Below are positions 27,513 through 36,503 of a stretch of 64,000 nucleotides of DNA, in pieces (the stretch's first letter is position 1; each line of letters starts with the position of its first letter). The DNA is taken from NCBI GenBank assembly GCA_964611645.1, contig CAZTAO010000013.1:39919-103918 (forward strand), read 5' to 3'. The notes beneath the pieces were generated by a model that saw only the letters and a program-made list of their open reading frames with translations, had not been told where the DNA came from and ran no database searches. The DNA is from CAZTAO01 sp964611645. GTDB taxonomy: Bacteria > Armatimonadota > UBA5829. The translations under genes were made by a program, and so were the position numbers.

Positions 27513-29681
27513 TCACTTTCCCCTAGAGAGTCTGGACAGGACTTTCAAGACCTTTTCCTTGGCGGCATCGGCCAGGCCCGTTTTCCCGGAGTTGGACAGG
27601 ACTGACTTCGGGCTGTCGGCCAGAATATCCTCCCCCTGGCCCAGCAATTCCGGGGACACTTTGCCTTCCGACTTGGCCAGTTTGTCCTTTAGGAGTCGCA
27701 GATAGACATAGTCCTCCACTCCCTCCCGAGTTGCCTCCCAACGCTTGCTGGTAACCACCAGTTCCTTCTTGCTCAGCCCAGCGGGAGCGTCTTTGTCCTT
27801 GGCCAGGTAGACAACCGACCAGTTCTCGCCGTCGGCATTCTTGTAGTCGTTCCAATGGCCTTTGTAGCAGTAGACCCAGTAACCGAATCCGCCCATGCCC
27901 TTCTCCCAGGCTCTCCACACTGCCAGCCGATAGTCTGCGTATGGCGATGACTCCTGGGGGAAAGGCGGGACGCAGTTGGTATAGGTCCAGAGGAACTTGT
28001 CGCTCTTGGGCAGAAGCTTGGTGGCGAGGTCCCTGACCTCCTGGGTCTGGTCGTACATGAAGTTAGCGTAGTGCGGCATGAATATATCGACATAGGGAGC
28101 GATATTCCTGATATCATCCGGTGTTCCTGTCGAGTTGGCCATAACAAGGATCTTCGGGTCGATCTCCTTTATCAGCTTCGCCATCTGGCACACTTTCGCG
28201 TCCAGCTTCTCGTCGTAGGGATGTATGACAAACTTGGAGTACCCGAAGCCTTCTTCCTTGAGGTGGCTGACCATTCCAGTGAGATACTTCTTGAACAGCC
28301 CTTTCCATTTATCGCCGAAGAACTCATACCCGGGGATGTTCTCCAGATAGGCGTCCGGGTTCCAGGAGAGACACAGCATCTTGGGGTTAAGCGCACGGTA
28401 TGCTGCAAGAACCTCATCAAGGTCTTTGTAGTCTTCTTTGAGCGTGCCGTCCGGGTTCACCTGAAGCCTCACCGGCCACGGATGGACCACAGGCACGTTG
28501 ACATAGTGCTGCTTCAGGTCCTTCACCATCGCGCCGGCAAGCTCCGGGCCAACCCACGCCGGAACCACGTAGTCCCAATAAGAAGTGTAAATGGGCTTGT
28601 CGTCCGGGAGCGTGACGGGATAGACCTTTGTTTTCAGGTTCACGATAGAGACACCAAGTCCCTTCGCCCCGACTGCCACTTGCGTCGTGTAATCGCCCGG
28701 CTTCATACCCCGGCTGTATAGCGTCAACCATATCTCCCGGCTTTCGCCGGATGGAATGCTGACCTTGCCCTCAAGCAGCGGGAGAGCGTCGTTCACTTGC
28801 TTGCCGCTGAAAGAGGTCACCCATACGGCCCGCCGAAGAGTCAGTGGAATGCTGCCAGGTCTGGCCGAGACGGAGAAGTCGGCGGTCTTACCCGAGAAGT
28901 TGGTCAACACAAAACTGGCCGACTCATATTCGTTGATCCCCATCGCGAGGTTGATGGTCTTGCACTCTTTGAACGACGCAGTCGGCAGAGCAGTCTTCGC
29001 CAGCTTCTCCCAGGGGCTTTTCTGCCAGAGGATGTACTTGCGTCCGTGGAACATGGATTGCCACTCAGATGAAGCCTGTTTTCTCGCCACTGCCAGAGCA
29101 GCCTGCACGGCGGCTGGGGAAACCTCAGTGACTGGTTGAGCCGCAGCAGGCGCCTCTTCGCCTGGCCCGATCTCCGTTACGGACACATCGTCGATCAGTA
29201 TCTCTTTGTCCGGCCAGCCGCAGAAGCCCAGACTGACGGTAGCCATTGCCAGGAGTTCCTTGGGGGTCTCAAACGTGCCGACCCATTTGGTCCAGGTTTC
29301 ATCGTTCCTGGCGTCTGCGTAGAGAGTCGATCCCGGCTGGTTGAGGTACACATACATATACTGCCCGCCCCCGGTAACGCACTTGTACCAGAATGAGAAC
29401 CGGTATCTGGTCGCCGGTTTGACAGGCATGATCTGAGTCGCCCTGCCTAAGTTGGTCGAAGGGACTATGCTCAGGCTCTGTTGTCCGGAGTAGGCGTCTT
29501 TGCTTGCGCTCAGAGTCGCCCCGTTGGTGCCATAGTCAGTTGGCGGATTTCCCTGCTCCATATCGCCATTCTTCACCAGTTCCGGTCCCGCTGCCTGGGC
29601 ATTGTGCGGCAGAAAGCCAAAGCAGCACCAGCACATAACTGCCGCAACCGCGACCAGTATAACTCGTTTGGTGGAGAGCAT
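27513..29681 (-). CDS. secreted DUF4091 glycoside-hydrolase-like protein (paralogue)
   Basis: A 722-residue protein with the same layout as its neighbour at 25240-27399: signal peptide, CBM4/9-like sandwich (LVKNGDMEQGNPPTDYGTNG), middle beta domain (INEYESASFVLTNFSGKTAD), and barrel ending GFGYWVYCYKGHWNDYKNAD ... SKRWEATREGVEDYVYLRLL (DUF4091). The two align along their whole length with only small gaps, so they arose by tandem duplication and have since diverged, most clearly in the sandwich domain. That could mean binding of different sugar chains. The ATG follows AGAAAGGTAACAAAT. It lies 15 bases after the preceding gene of the cluster. Confidence 0.85.
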   Translation of the reverse strand: MLSTKRVILVAVAAVMCWCCFGFLPHNAQAAGPELVKNGDMEQGNPPTDYGTNGATLSASKDAYSGQQSLSIVPSTNLGRATQIMPVKPATRYRFSFWYKCVTGGGQYMYVYLNQPGSTLYADARNDETWTKWVGTFETPKELLAMATVSLGFCGWPDKEILIDDVSVTEIGPGEEAPAAAQPVTEVSPAAVQAALAVARKQASSEWQSMFHGRKYILWQKSPWEKLAKTALPTASFKECKTINLAMGINEYESASFVLTNFSGKTADFSVSARPGSIPLTLRRAVWVTSFSGKQVNDALPLLEGKVSIPSGESREIWLTLYSRGMKPGDYTTQVAVGAKGLGVSIVNLKTKVYPVTLPDDKPIYTSYWDYVVPAWVGPELAGAMVKDLKQHYVNVPVVHPWPVRLQVNPDGTLKEDYKDLDEVLAAYRALNPKMLCLSWNPDAYLENIPGYEFFGDKWKGLFKKYLTGMVSHLKEEGFGYSKFVIHPYDEKLDAKVCQMAKLIKEIDPKILVMANSTGTPDDIRNIAPYVDIFMPHYANFMYDQTQEVRDLATKLLPKSDKFLWTYTNCVPPFPQESSPYADYRLAVWRAWEKGMGGFGYWVYCYKGHWNDYKNADGENWSVVYLAKDKDAPAGLSKKELVVTSKRWEATREGVEDYVYLRLLKDKLAKSEGKVSPELLGQGEDILADSPKSVLSNSGKTGLADAAKEKVLKVLSRLSRGK

Positions 29682-29696
29682 ATTTGTTACCTTTCT

Positions 29697-32321
29697 CTAC
29701 CTCGGCAGCAGCCGAAGGGGCTTTGCATTGTCGGTTATTCTCTTCAAGCAAACACTCTCAACCTGTCGCTTTACAGTCGGTTCGGCATCGAGCATTGGCA
29801 GTTTATCCCGGATAGCGTCTGCGACCGGAGCCGCTCTGCCCCCAAGCGCCCCGAGGAATCTGGCAGCCGCGTACCATTCACTCGTCCCGTATGGCAGACC
29901 TGTTTGGCCAAGGGACTCAACTATCGCCTCGAGGTCCTTCTGGTCTCCGCGAATGCAGAACAAGGCGTAGGAAATGCCGGGGCTGTAGGGGTTGTCCGGG
30001 GTGCGGTATTTCTCAAGAACAGGCACTGCGTCGGATGCGGCCGGGCCGATGGCCGCAAGCGCCTGAATGAAGACTATGTCCTGGCCTTTGACTGCCTCAA
30101 CCCGCTTGATAAGACCAGGCACAGCGGCTGCAGCTTTTGGCCCAAGCCCAGCGAGCAGCTTGGCCGCTGCCCCGTCATTAGTCTTGTTCTCCAGCGTTGC
30201 GATGGCAACGGGAAGAGAATCCGCCGATGCCTCGCCACAATAGAAGAGGCCAAATGATGCGGCGTCTGAGATCTGCGGGTATCCGTCAGCGAGCGCTTTG
30301 CCGAGAGGCTCGGCAAGCTCGCGGGCATGCGGGGAAACGTCGCCGGGGTCATATCCGCTCAGTTCTTCTGACCAACTGCCTGGGCGGGCTATGCCGACCA
30401 GCGCGAAGGTTGCGGCCAGTCGAATGAAGCTATCTTTGTTGGCCTGCAGAGGCTTGATCTGCACAACCGCCGGGAATGCGTCAGGACCTATCGCTTCCAG
30501 GGCTTTCAGCGCAGGAATCCGAACTGCCGGGTCGCCCACAGCCTTGCCAAGCTCTGGAACCGCAGGCGCTGCCTTGCTGCCCATTTCAAACAGTGCGGAA
30601 GCTGCGGCGCGGCGGGTAGGCGCATTCTTGCTTCTGAGCCCAGCCCTGCACTGGGCCACCGACTTGCCCCGGAACGCTTTCGCCTCATCCCTGACATAGC
30701 TGATTGGGACCGGTCCAGTCTTTCCGGGTGGCACAACCCCAAGCTTCTCGATGTAGGATGCAGCCGTGGCTCTCAGCGAGTCGTATTCATCCAAGCCCAA
30801 TGGCGTCCCAACATCGGCAAGGTGGGGATCAAGAGAGATCGTCTTCTCACGAAGCGCACTCAGCCACACGACTGCTTTTTTCGCTGTCGGGTCGGATTTC
30901 TTTGCGGCAATGCTCTGCTCAAGCATCTGCAGGTAGCGATAGTCGTCCACGCCCTCGCGACGGCCTTCGTATCCCGTGAGGGGCATCGGCTCCTCACTGC
31001 CGGGCATGAACCAGACATAGCTGTGGGGGCCGTCCACATACGCCCACACGTAGTTGCCTGCCAGCTTGTGCGCCCAGGTGTATAGACCGGTGAAGAACCG
31101 CTGGCGCAGGGGCATATAGCCCTCTCTGAGAATCCGGTAGGAGTATGTGCAGACCTCCGCTCCCAGCCGCTTAGCCTCGGCCTGCATCTCCGGAGTAATC
31201 TCCCCGCCCATCACTATCCACACGTCGTGCACGTCGCCGTAAGCGTAGACGCCGGTTGCGCTGATGGCCGTTCCGACACGAATAGGGTAGGATCGCAGCG
31301 GGCCGTAGGTCTCTCTCAGTCCGGCAGTAGGATACTGCGGCTCGTCCTGGCCATACGCTATCAACTCAGGCCAGCCCTTGTCGCGATGCTGGGCCTGCAG
31401 CCACGTGGTCGCGGCCGTCAACTGCTTCTCGGAAAGGCCCGAAGGACTCTCCTTGGACTGCAGATAGAGGTTGTGTTGGAGCATTGTGCAGGGGATGTCC
31501 TGCGAGACAAGCCCGGCCTTCTTCGCCAGGTCGATGCGGGTTGCCATCGGCACAGCCCCGGCTCTCTCTTCCGGGGGCATCTTGGAGAAGTCGGGGACCA
31601 TATATAGCTCAAGCGAGTTCTGGCCGTGCGCTGCCATGTCGCCGAACATAGCAGTCTGCAGCGATTCACTTACCATCCAGACCGAGTGGCGCGCGCCCGG
31701 AATCCTGTTCTCCTCATAGTACATGCTGAACCTGGCCCTCGGATCGGCCAGTTTGAAGGGCCTGACTTTCACTTCCAGGTCCAACTCAGTCGCGGGCCTG
31801 CCTTCCACCTCAACGCGCAACTTGCCCTGATGCGTTCCTGGCGCGGCGTTGTCGGGAGCGCTGAAAGTGAGCCAGAAGTTCACGCTTTCGCCCTTTTGCA
31901 GGTTCAGAACTCTCTCACCCCGCTGCAGGTATATCTCGCTGGACATCCACCCCGGCATCCGCTCGGATTTGTCTTCAGCCAGCTTCTGCTTCACGGCGGG
32001 ATCAATGCGATGGTAGATGGTTACGGGTATGTCGCACGTAACCGTTGCCTTGATGTTGGCGAGGCCGCCATCCAGCGCGTGGACCCCGAACTGCACCGAC
32101 TCATACTCCCCCCGTGCCATCACGCAGGACAGCTTACTTGCAGTCTCCGCAGGCTTCGGCACGTAATTGGCGGGGAGATTCTGCAGAGTGTTATAGCCAA
32201 ACACAACATACCCGCAGTCCATCTGGCTATCTGACCACTGGGTCTGGGCCGCCAAGACTGCAGGCAGAAACCAGATCAGCAGTCCGATACCTGCAACCAA
32301 CAGAATGTTATTCCTCAGCAT
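29697..32321 (-). CDS. secreted DUF4091 protein with C-terminal HEAT repeats
   Basis: About 874 residues from the ATG at 32321 (MLRNNILLVAGIGLLIWFLP), which has GGAGG 7 bases upstream; an in-frame ATG at 32564 would lie inside the preceding gene and adds no domain. A signal peptide covers residues 1-24. Residues 30-220 are beta-rich, followed by a barrel and DUF4091 end (GYEGRREGVDDYRYLQMLEQ). From about residue 560 on come HEAT-like repeats (AAASALFEMGSKAAPAVPEL, AALKALEAIGPDAFPAV and others). The fusion of a hydrolase-like barrel with a HEAT solenoid is unusual and suggests a partner-binding role at the cell surface. Confidence 0.82.
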   Translation of the reverse strand: MLRNNILLVAGIGLLIWFLPAVLAAQTQWSDSQMDCGYVVFGYNTLQNLPANYVPKPAETASKLSCVMARGEYESVQFGVHALDGGLANIKATVTCDIPVTIYHRIDPAVKQKLAEDKSERMPGWMSSEIYLQRGERVLNLQKGESVNFWLTFSAPDNAAPGTHQGKLRVEVEGRPATELDLEVKVRPFKLADPRARFSMYYEENRIPGARHSVWMVSESLQTAMFGDMAAHGQNSLELYMVPDFSKMPPEERAGAVPMATRIDLAKKAGLVSQDIPCTMLQHNLYLQSKESPSGLSEKQLTAATTWLQAQHRDKGWPELIAYGQDEPQYPTAGLRETYGPLRSYPIRVGTAISATGVYAYGDVHDVWIVMGGEITPEMQAEAKRLGAEVCTYSYRILREGYMPLRQRFFTGLYTWAHKLAGNYVWAYVDGPHSYVWFMPGSEEPMPLTGYEGRREGVDDYRYLQMLEQSIAAKKSDPTAKKAVVWLSALREKTISLDPHLADVGTPLGLDEYDSLRATAASYIEKLGVVPPGKTGPVPISYVRDEAKAFRGKSVAQCRAGLRSKNAPTRRAAASALFEMGSKAAPAVPELGKAVGDPAVRIPALKALEAIGPDAFPAVVQIKPLQANKDSFIRLAATFALVGIARPGSWSEELSGYDPGDVSPHARELAEPLGKALADGYPQISDAASFGLFYCGEASADSLPVAIATLENKTNDGAAAKLLAGLGPKAAAAVPGLIKRVEAVKGQDIVFIQALAAIGPAASDAVPVLEKYRTPDNPYSPGISYALFCIRGDQKDLEAIVESLGQTGLPYGTSEWYAAARFLGALGGRAAPVADAIRDKLPMLDAEPTVKRQVESVCLKRITDNAKPLRLLPR

Positions 32322-32347
32322 CTTTCCGCCTCCAGCATCCAGGCCAA

Positions 32348-34900
32348 CTACTTCCCCAGCGCTTTCCTCAAGCTCAGAATCCTCTTGACCATCTCCAGCC
32401 TTATTGCATCGAGATCTCCGCTGCCGGCGCCCATTCCCTTGAGCCACTTCTCTCCGTCCAGAGCCAACTGGCGGGTCTTGGGCTTCCCCTTCGCTTGTTC
32501 TATCAGCTTCAGGTAGGTCGACAGATAGCGGACATCGTTGTGCGCTTCTCGCCAGCCTTCCCATTGTATGGTGGAGATGGGGCCATCGACTGCGGGATAG
32601 GTCATCATGTGGTCGCGAATCTCGAAGTTGGAGTCGAAGTCATCCCACATGCTCTTGCCGAACGGCCACTGGTAGGCCCAGGTGGCGCAGCCGTCGTAGC
32701 CACGCTGCCATAGCTCCAGGCCGTAGCTCCTGCGGTATGTCTCCGGTTCCTCCCGGCCACCTTGCGGGTTACCGTATATCCAAGCCTTGTTTCCTCCCTC
32801 GTGAACCATTCTCAGTTCGTCCTCGGTGGTGCCCCTGTGGATGATCGCCCGGCTCAGGGAGTCGCCCGCGAACCGGTAGAAAGTCTGGCCGACTGCCGCG
32901 GCAGTCATTCCGCCGGCTTCCTGAACGGCCTTGTAAGCATCACGCTCGGCTCCAAGAATATCGCCGCCAGCTTCATCGATACCGTAGATCAGAGGAGTGG
33001 GGAAGCCTGTCTCCTTACAGAACGCAATCCACTGCTTCGTCTTCTCCTTGATCTCCTTGATCAATTCCTGCTGTCGTGCGGGGTCCTTTGTGTAGGCATA
33101 CTCGCTGATGGGTATGCCCGGGCGGACTTTGATTATCGGGCTTCCGGTCAACCCGGCCTTCTTCCTCAGTTCCCATATTCGGCGGAAGTGGGAGAAGTCC
33201 AGCTTGCCATCGGGGCCGGTCAGGATGTCGTCTTCGCAGGCCGGCAGGTCTACCCCGTGGGCTTTCAGGTCCTTCATCTCCGCCAGATACTGTTCCGGGC
33301 TCCTCATCAGTGAATCAAAATGAGGTTTGGACGCTTTGGGACTGTATACCGGGTCATAGAGGAAGTTCTCATAGAATATGCCATACTCCAGCACCGGCGG
33401 CTCCAACTGAAACGGCAGCACGTTCACCGTCAGCGGCAGAGTAATGCCCTTTGCCCCTGCCATCGTCAGCTTCAGATTGCCTTTGTAGACGCCTGCCGAG
33501 GTGTTCTTTGGTATGTGTACGGTCACCCAGTACTGCTGCAACTTCCCCGCAGGGATAGTGACGGGCAGAAGAGTCTTGGCGTCCCTCGGTCCCTCCGGGT
33601 TCCTGAGCTTGTTGCGCTTGGCGACATCGTCAACGATCACCAAACCCGGGTCTTTGAGAAGCAGTTCGGGAGTGAAAACCGGTTTCTCCGGGTCGCCGTT
33701 TTCCAGCATCTTCCCAGCCTGCCACCAACACTTCACCGCGAACAAGTCCACCTTGGGGGACGGCCTGCCTTTGCGCCAACTGGGCGAACTAAGCGCAGTA
33801 GAAACCACTTTCACATCCTTGAGTTCCTGATCAGCATATATCGCAAAACTGGCCGGAGCGTACTCATCCGCGCAGGCGGTGACGTTCAGACTTGTGCCGA
33901 CCACCCCCGGCACGGGGAAGCAGTCGGGCGTGATTCTTTCGTTTCGGATCGGGGGCACGTTGTATATGAGGTAGGGTCGATCACCGGAGGTCTTAACCCA
34001 TCCGGGCAGATTCCGCAGGCAGTCGGCGGCAAAGCCAACATACCGCATCTTTTCCCGGACAGACTGCATATCCCCACTGCCTGCCTCGGACAGGCTTTCT
34101 ATGTCCGAAGCAGCTGACGCTATGTTCTTCGCGTAGAATCCTGTCAGTTTGTTGTCGATCTCACGCAACCACGGAGTAGCCTTGCCTGAAAGCGGCTGAG
34201 CAGGAATTGTGCTTTCCTGCTTCTGCAACTCCAGGAACTGGCGCTGTAGACTGCGGACGCCCTTTCGAAACGACTCCTCAGATGCCTTTCTGGCATCGTC
34301 GGCCTCGGTGGTCATCTGCTTTTCTATCCGCTTGGAGAGTTCAGGCATGGGGACGCCGACCACCTCGAACTCGTCCATATACAGCACTACATTCTCGCCG
34401 GGCGGGCTGTTGATGTAGACCGCCACCTCTTCCAGGTGGTCGGTGTCAATCAGAGTCGGTTCGTTCTTGGACTCCCACTCCTGCCAGCCTGATGGAAGTT
34501 GCTTATACTCGCCGCCACCACCGCACATGCCGCTCGCCCCGCCGTAATAGCCAAAGCCCAGCTTCGCGGAGCCTTTCTCCACCAGAAGAGCGCCGCGAAC
34601 GGTCGGGCTGCCCTTGAGAGGGATGTAGAAATGGGTCCCTTTCCAGTAGGAGGCTGTCCCGGTCCTGAATGAGATATCAAGCTTGAAGGATGACTTGCCC
34701 TTGTAGGCTTTCTCCTCGGTAATCCCCGCGAAGTTCACAACAAACTCCCCATTGTCCCACCACCGGACCATCCCCTCATCCCCGGCCTCGAAGCCGTTGC
34801 GCCAGATCACCTGCCGGTCACCGGTGGCGTCCTGTGCCCAAGCCGGGCCGAATGCCACAATCAACCCAAGAACCAACGCCGCGAATGCTAGTGTTCTCAT
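32348..34900 (-). CDS. secreted DUF4091-type glycoside-hydrolase-like protein
   Basis: An 850-residue protein with a signal peptide (MRTLAFAALVLGLIVAFGPA, cleaved before QDATG). Residues 25-190 form a lectin-like sandwich (ASYWKGTHFYIPLKGSPTVR). A short helical stretch follows (about 190-270), then a beta-rich domain (WVTVHIPKNTSAGVYKGNLK) and a TIM barrel with YGIDEAGGDILGAER, where the Glu could be catalytic. The C-terminus QWEGWREAHNDVRYLSTYLK is the DUF4091-type end. AAGGAG lies 9 bases before the ATG. It is the first of four related genes in a row; a perfect TATAAT stands about 85 bases upstream. Confidence 0.82.
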   Translation of the reverse strand: MRTLAFAALVLGLIVAFGPAWAQDATGDRQVIWRNGFEAGDEGMVRWWDNGEFVVNFAGITEEKAYKGKSSFKLDISFRTGTASYWKGTHFYIPLKGSPTVRGALLVEKGSAKLGFGYYGGASGMCGGGGEYKQLPSGWQEWESKNEPTLIDTDHLEEVAVYINSPPGENVVLYMDEFEVVGVPMPELSKRIEKQMTTEADDARKASEESFRKGVRSLQRQFLELQKQESTIPAQPLSGKATPWLREIDNKLTGFYAKNIASAASDIESLSEAGSGDMQSVREKMRYVGFAADCLRNLPGWVKTSGDRPYLIYNVPPIRNERITPDCFPVPGVVGTSLNVTACADEYAPASFAIYADQELKDVKVVSTALSSPSWRKGRPSPKVDLFAVKCWWQAGKMLENGDPEKPVFTPELLLKDPGLVIVDDVAKRNKLRNPEGPRDAKTLLPVTIPAGKLQQYWVTVHIPKNTSAGVYKGNLKLTMAGAKGITLPLTVNVLPFQLEPPVLEYGIFYENFLYDPVYSPKASKPHFDSLMRSPEQYLAEMKDLKAHGVDLPACEDDILTGPDGKLDFSHFRRIWELRKKAGLTGSPIIKVRPGIPISEYAYTKDPARQQELIKEIKEKTKQWIAFCKETGFPTPLIYGIDEAGGDILGAERDAYKAVQEAGGMTAAAVGQTFYRFAGDSLSRAIIHRGTTEDELRMVHEGGNKAWIYGNPQGGREEPETYRRSYGLELWQRGYDGCATWAYQWPFGKSMWDDFDSNFEIRDHMMTYPAVDGPISTIQWEGWREAHNDVRYLSTYLKLIEQAKGKPKTRQLALDGEKWLKGMGAGSGDLDAIRLEMVKRILSLRKALGK

Positions 34901-34984
34901 GTTCAGTATCTCCTTTGAGTAAACAGCCTGCCTGAACCCATTGTCCAGATCAGGCTGAAGAAAGACCCGTCTCCAGCCTCTGCT

Positions 34985-34990
34985 ATTATA
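34985..34990 (-). promoter_or_regulatory. consensus -10 box for the DUF4091 gene cluster
   Basis: On the minus strand TATAAT (CGCAGTATAATAGCAG context) lies 85 bases before the ATG at 34900, in the only sizeable gap ahead of the four-gene cluster. No clear -35 box is present. Confidence 0.4.
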
Positions 34991-35052
34991 CTGCGAATAC
35001 CCCTAAGCCTGCTTCCCGCCATGGAGCCGTACGGTTCAGTCTTGAGAACTCA

Positions 35053-36309
35053 TCACTGCTCCATCACCGGCCACCCGACTTTCTTCCGCATTGCTTCCTG
35101 GAGTTCCCTGGTGTTCGAGCGGTAGGTGAGGTAGTCAGCCTCCCAGAAGAGAATCTGCGGCGCGCCCAGCTTCTCTGCTAGCTCATAGTCTCGCTCGAAA
35201 TCGGCAGGCTTTTCGGGCACCCATGCGAACAGCCACAGGTCCACCAACCCTTCAGTCTCTTCCTTCAGCGCCGCATACGCCTTTTCGATGTTTCCCCCGT
35301 GCGCGACGTGTCCCTCCGGCACGGTGGCATAGTAGCTCGCAGGCGCCGCAGCATCTATCAGACCCTCACGCGCCCACTGTCGCACATCAAGCAGCATCCC
35401 CTCCAGATTGCCGTTCACCCAGTAGCCGCTTCTATGAGACCAGGGGTGGTTGACGAGTACAGAGATCGGCAGGCCGGGTTTCGTTGCGGTCATGAACTCT
35501 TTGACCGAGCGCATGAACTGCGTCTGTGGCTCCGCCCGGTACTGCACCCACCTTGGGTCGCCGTTGGCGATGTCGTGAGGGTAGATGCCATACTCGGCCT
35601 TGAAGCCCTCGACCAGTGGCTCCTCATAGCCATAGTCTGCCACACCGTCTGAGTCGTTCTGTGGGTCGTCGCGGACATCACCAGTTCTGATCCAATCGAT
35701 GAACAGTCCATCTATGTTATAGTTTTCAACGATTTCTTTTACTATTTCCAGTCGATATTCGCTCGCCTCGGGGTATGCGAAGCTCAACTGCGAGTGGTAA
35801 GGCCGGCCATCCCGCCTGACCCATCGATACTCCGGATGGGCCTTTGCGTAACGGCTGGAAATCCCCCAGGCATGGTCTTCTTCGTTGATGCTGATCCAGG
35901 CATGAATCTCAAGACCTATCTCGTGGCCGTATTTCACGGCTTCCGCAAGGCTGTCGAAGTTGGTGTAGTCGCAGGCTTCGAGCCTTTTCAGACTCTCCGC
36001 CTCGTCCTCCGCCGTCCTGCCCATGGAGGCCCTGAATTTGTTGACGAGTTCTATGTCCTCGGGGGCCTGCGGAGTGAGGAAGCTGTCCGGGTCTCTCTTG
36101 CCCTCCGGGTCCTGCAGAGCGCTCTTGTAGACAGCTCTGCCGCCATCGCGGGTCCGCCAGTATATTCGCGACCACCCTGCGGCCTTGCAGTTATCGAGCA
36201 TATACTTCACGCCCGCTGCGTCCATTGTTATGTTCTCATGCAAGTGCTCCGCGATCCAGTCGCTGTGCGTGAGCGGGGAACTGAGTATGATGGATTTCGA
36301 TGAGTTCAA
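35053..36309 (-). CDS. GHL10-type glycoside-hydrolase-like protein
   Basis: A 418-residue protein without a signal peptide, starting at TTG with GGAGG about 9 bases upstream. It has a (beta/alpha)8 barrel of the GHL/DUF187 group: CKAAGWSRIYWRTRDGGRAV, GLEIHAWISINEEDHAWGIS, YNIDGLFIDWIRTGDVRDD (acidic residues at the barrel end) and AAPASYYATVPEGHVAH. These proteins are predicted sugar hydrolases; the reaction is not established. The lack of an export signal suggests it works in the cytoplasm on imported oligosaccharides, or leaves by another route. It sits between the lyase gene and the DUF4091 cluster on the same strand. Confidence 0.8.
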   Translation of the reverse strand: MNSSKSIILSSPLTHSDWIAEHLHENITMDAAGVKYMLDNCKAAGWSRIYWRTRDGGRAVYKSALQDPEGKRDPDSFLTPQAPEDIELVNKFRASMGRTAEDEAESLKRLEACDYTNFDSLAEAVKYGHEIGLEIHAWISINEEDHAWGISSRYAKAHPEYRWVRRDGRPYHSQLSFAYPEASEYRLEIVKEIVENYNIDGLFIDWIRTGDVRDDPQNDSDGVADYGYEEPLVEGFKAEYGIYPHDIANGDPRWVQYRAEPQTQFMRSVKEFMTATKPGLPISVLVNHPWSHRSGYWVNGNLEGMLLDVRQWAREGLIDAAAPASYYATVPEGHVAHGGNIEKAYAALKEETEGLVDLWLFAWVPEKPADFERDYELAEKLGAPQILFWEADYLTYRSNTRELQEAMRKKVGWPVMEQ

Positions 36310-36380
36310 AGTAACGTGCCTCCGGTCTACATTTCTGCTTCGTGTCTATCATCCACACGTGCGAATTGGCAGCTTACAAC

Positions 36381-36424
36381 GCAAGGTTGCAGCGCGCGCC
36401 CTCCGGACGCGGCTACAACCTTGC
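36381..36424. repeat. nested palindrome
   Basis: GCAAGGTTG (36381-36389) pairs with CAACCTTGC (36416-36424), and AGC-GCG pairs with CGC-GGCT inside it. It abuts the family B element that starts at 36424. It is another intergenic palindromic repeat type. Confidence 0.75.
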
Positions 36425-36498
36425 TATGCTTCGGCAGGCTTTTCGCGCCGAAGCTACACCACAAAGGCGTCGGGCAAAAAGCGTCCCGACGCATAGCC
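36424..36498 (-). repeat. double-hairpin repeat, family B (copy 3)
   Basis: It begins CTATGCTTCGGCAGGC and ends CGTCCCGACGCATAG, so its ends CTATGC/GCATAG are a perfect inverted repeat. Both internal hairpins are kept. It lies 5 bases beyond the stop of the minus-strand lyase gene at 36504. Confidence 0.88.
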
Positions 36499-36503
36499 TG
36501 TTA

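Noticed and set aside
25129..36498. CRISPR array from recurring palindromic repeats
   Set aside because: The copies are single, far apart and separated by genes; there are no regularly spaced spacers and no cas operon. The Cas4-like nuclease belongs with the replication genes.
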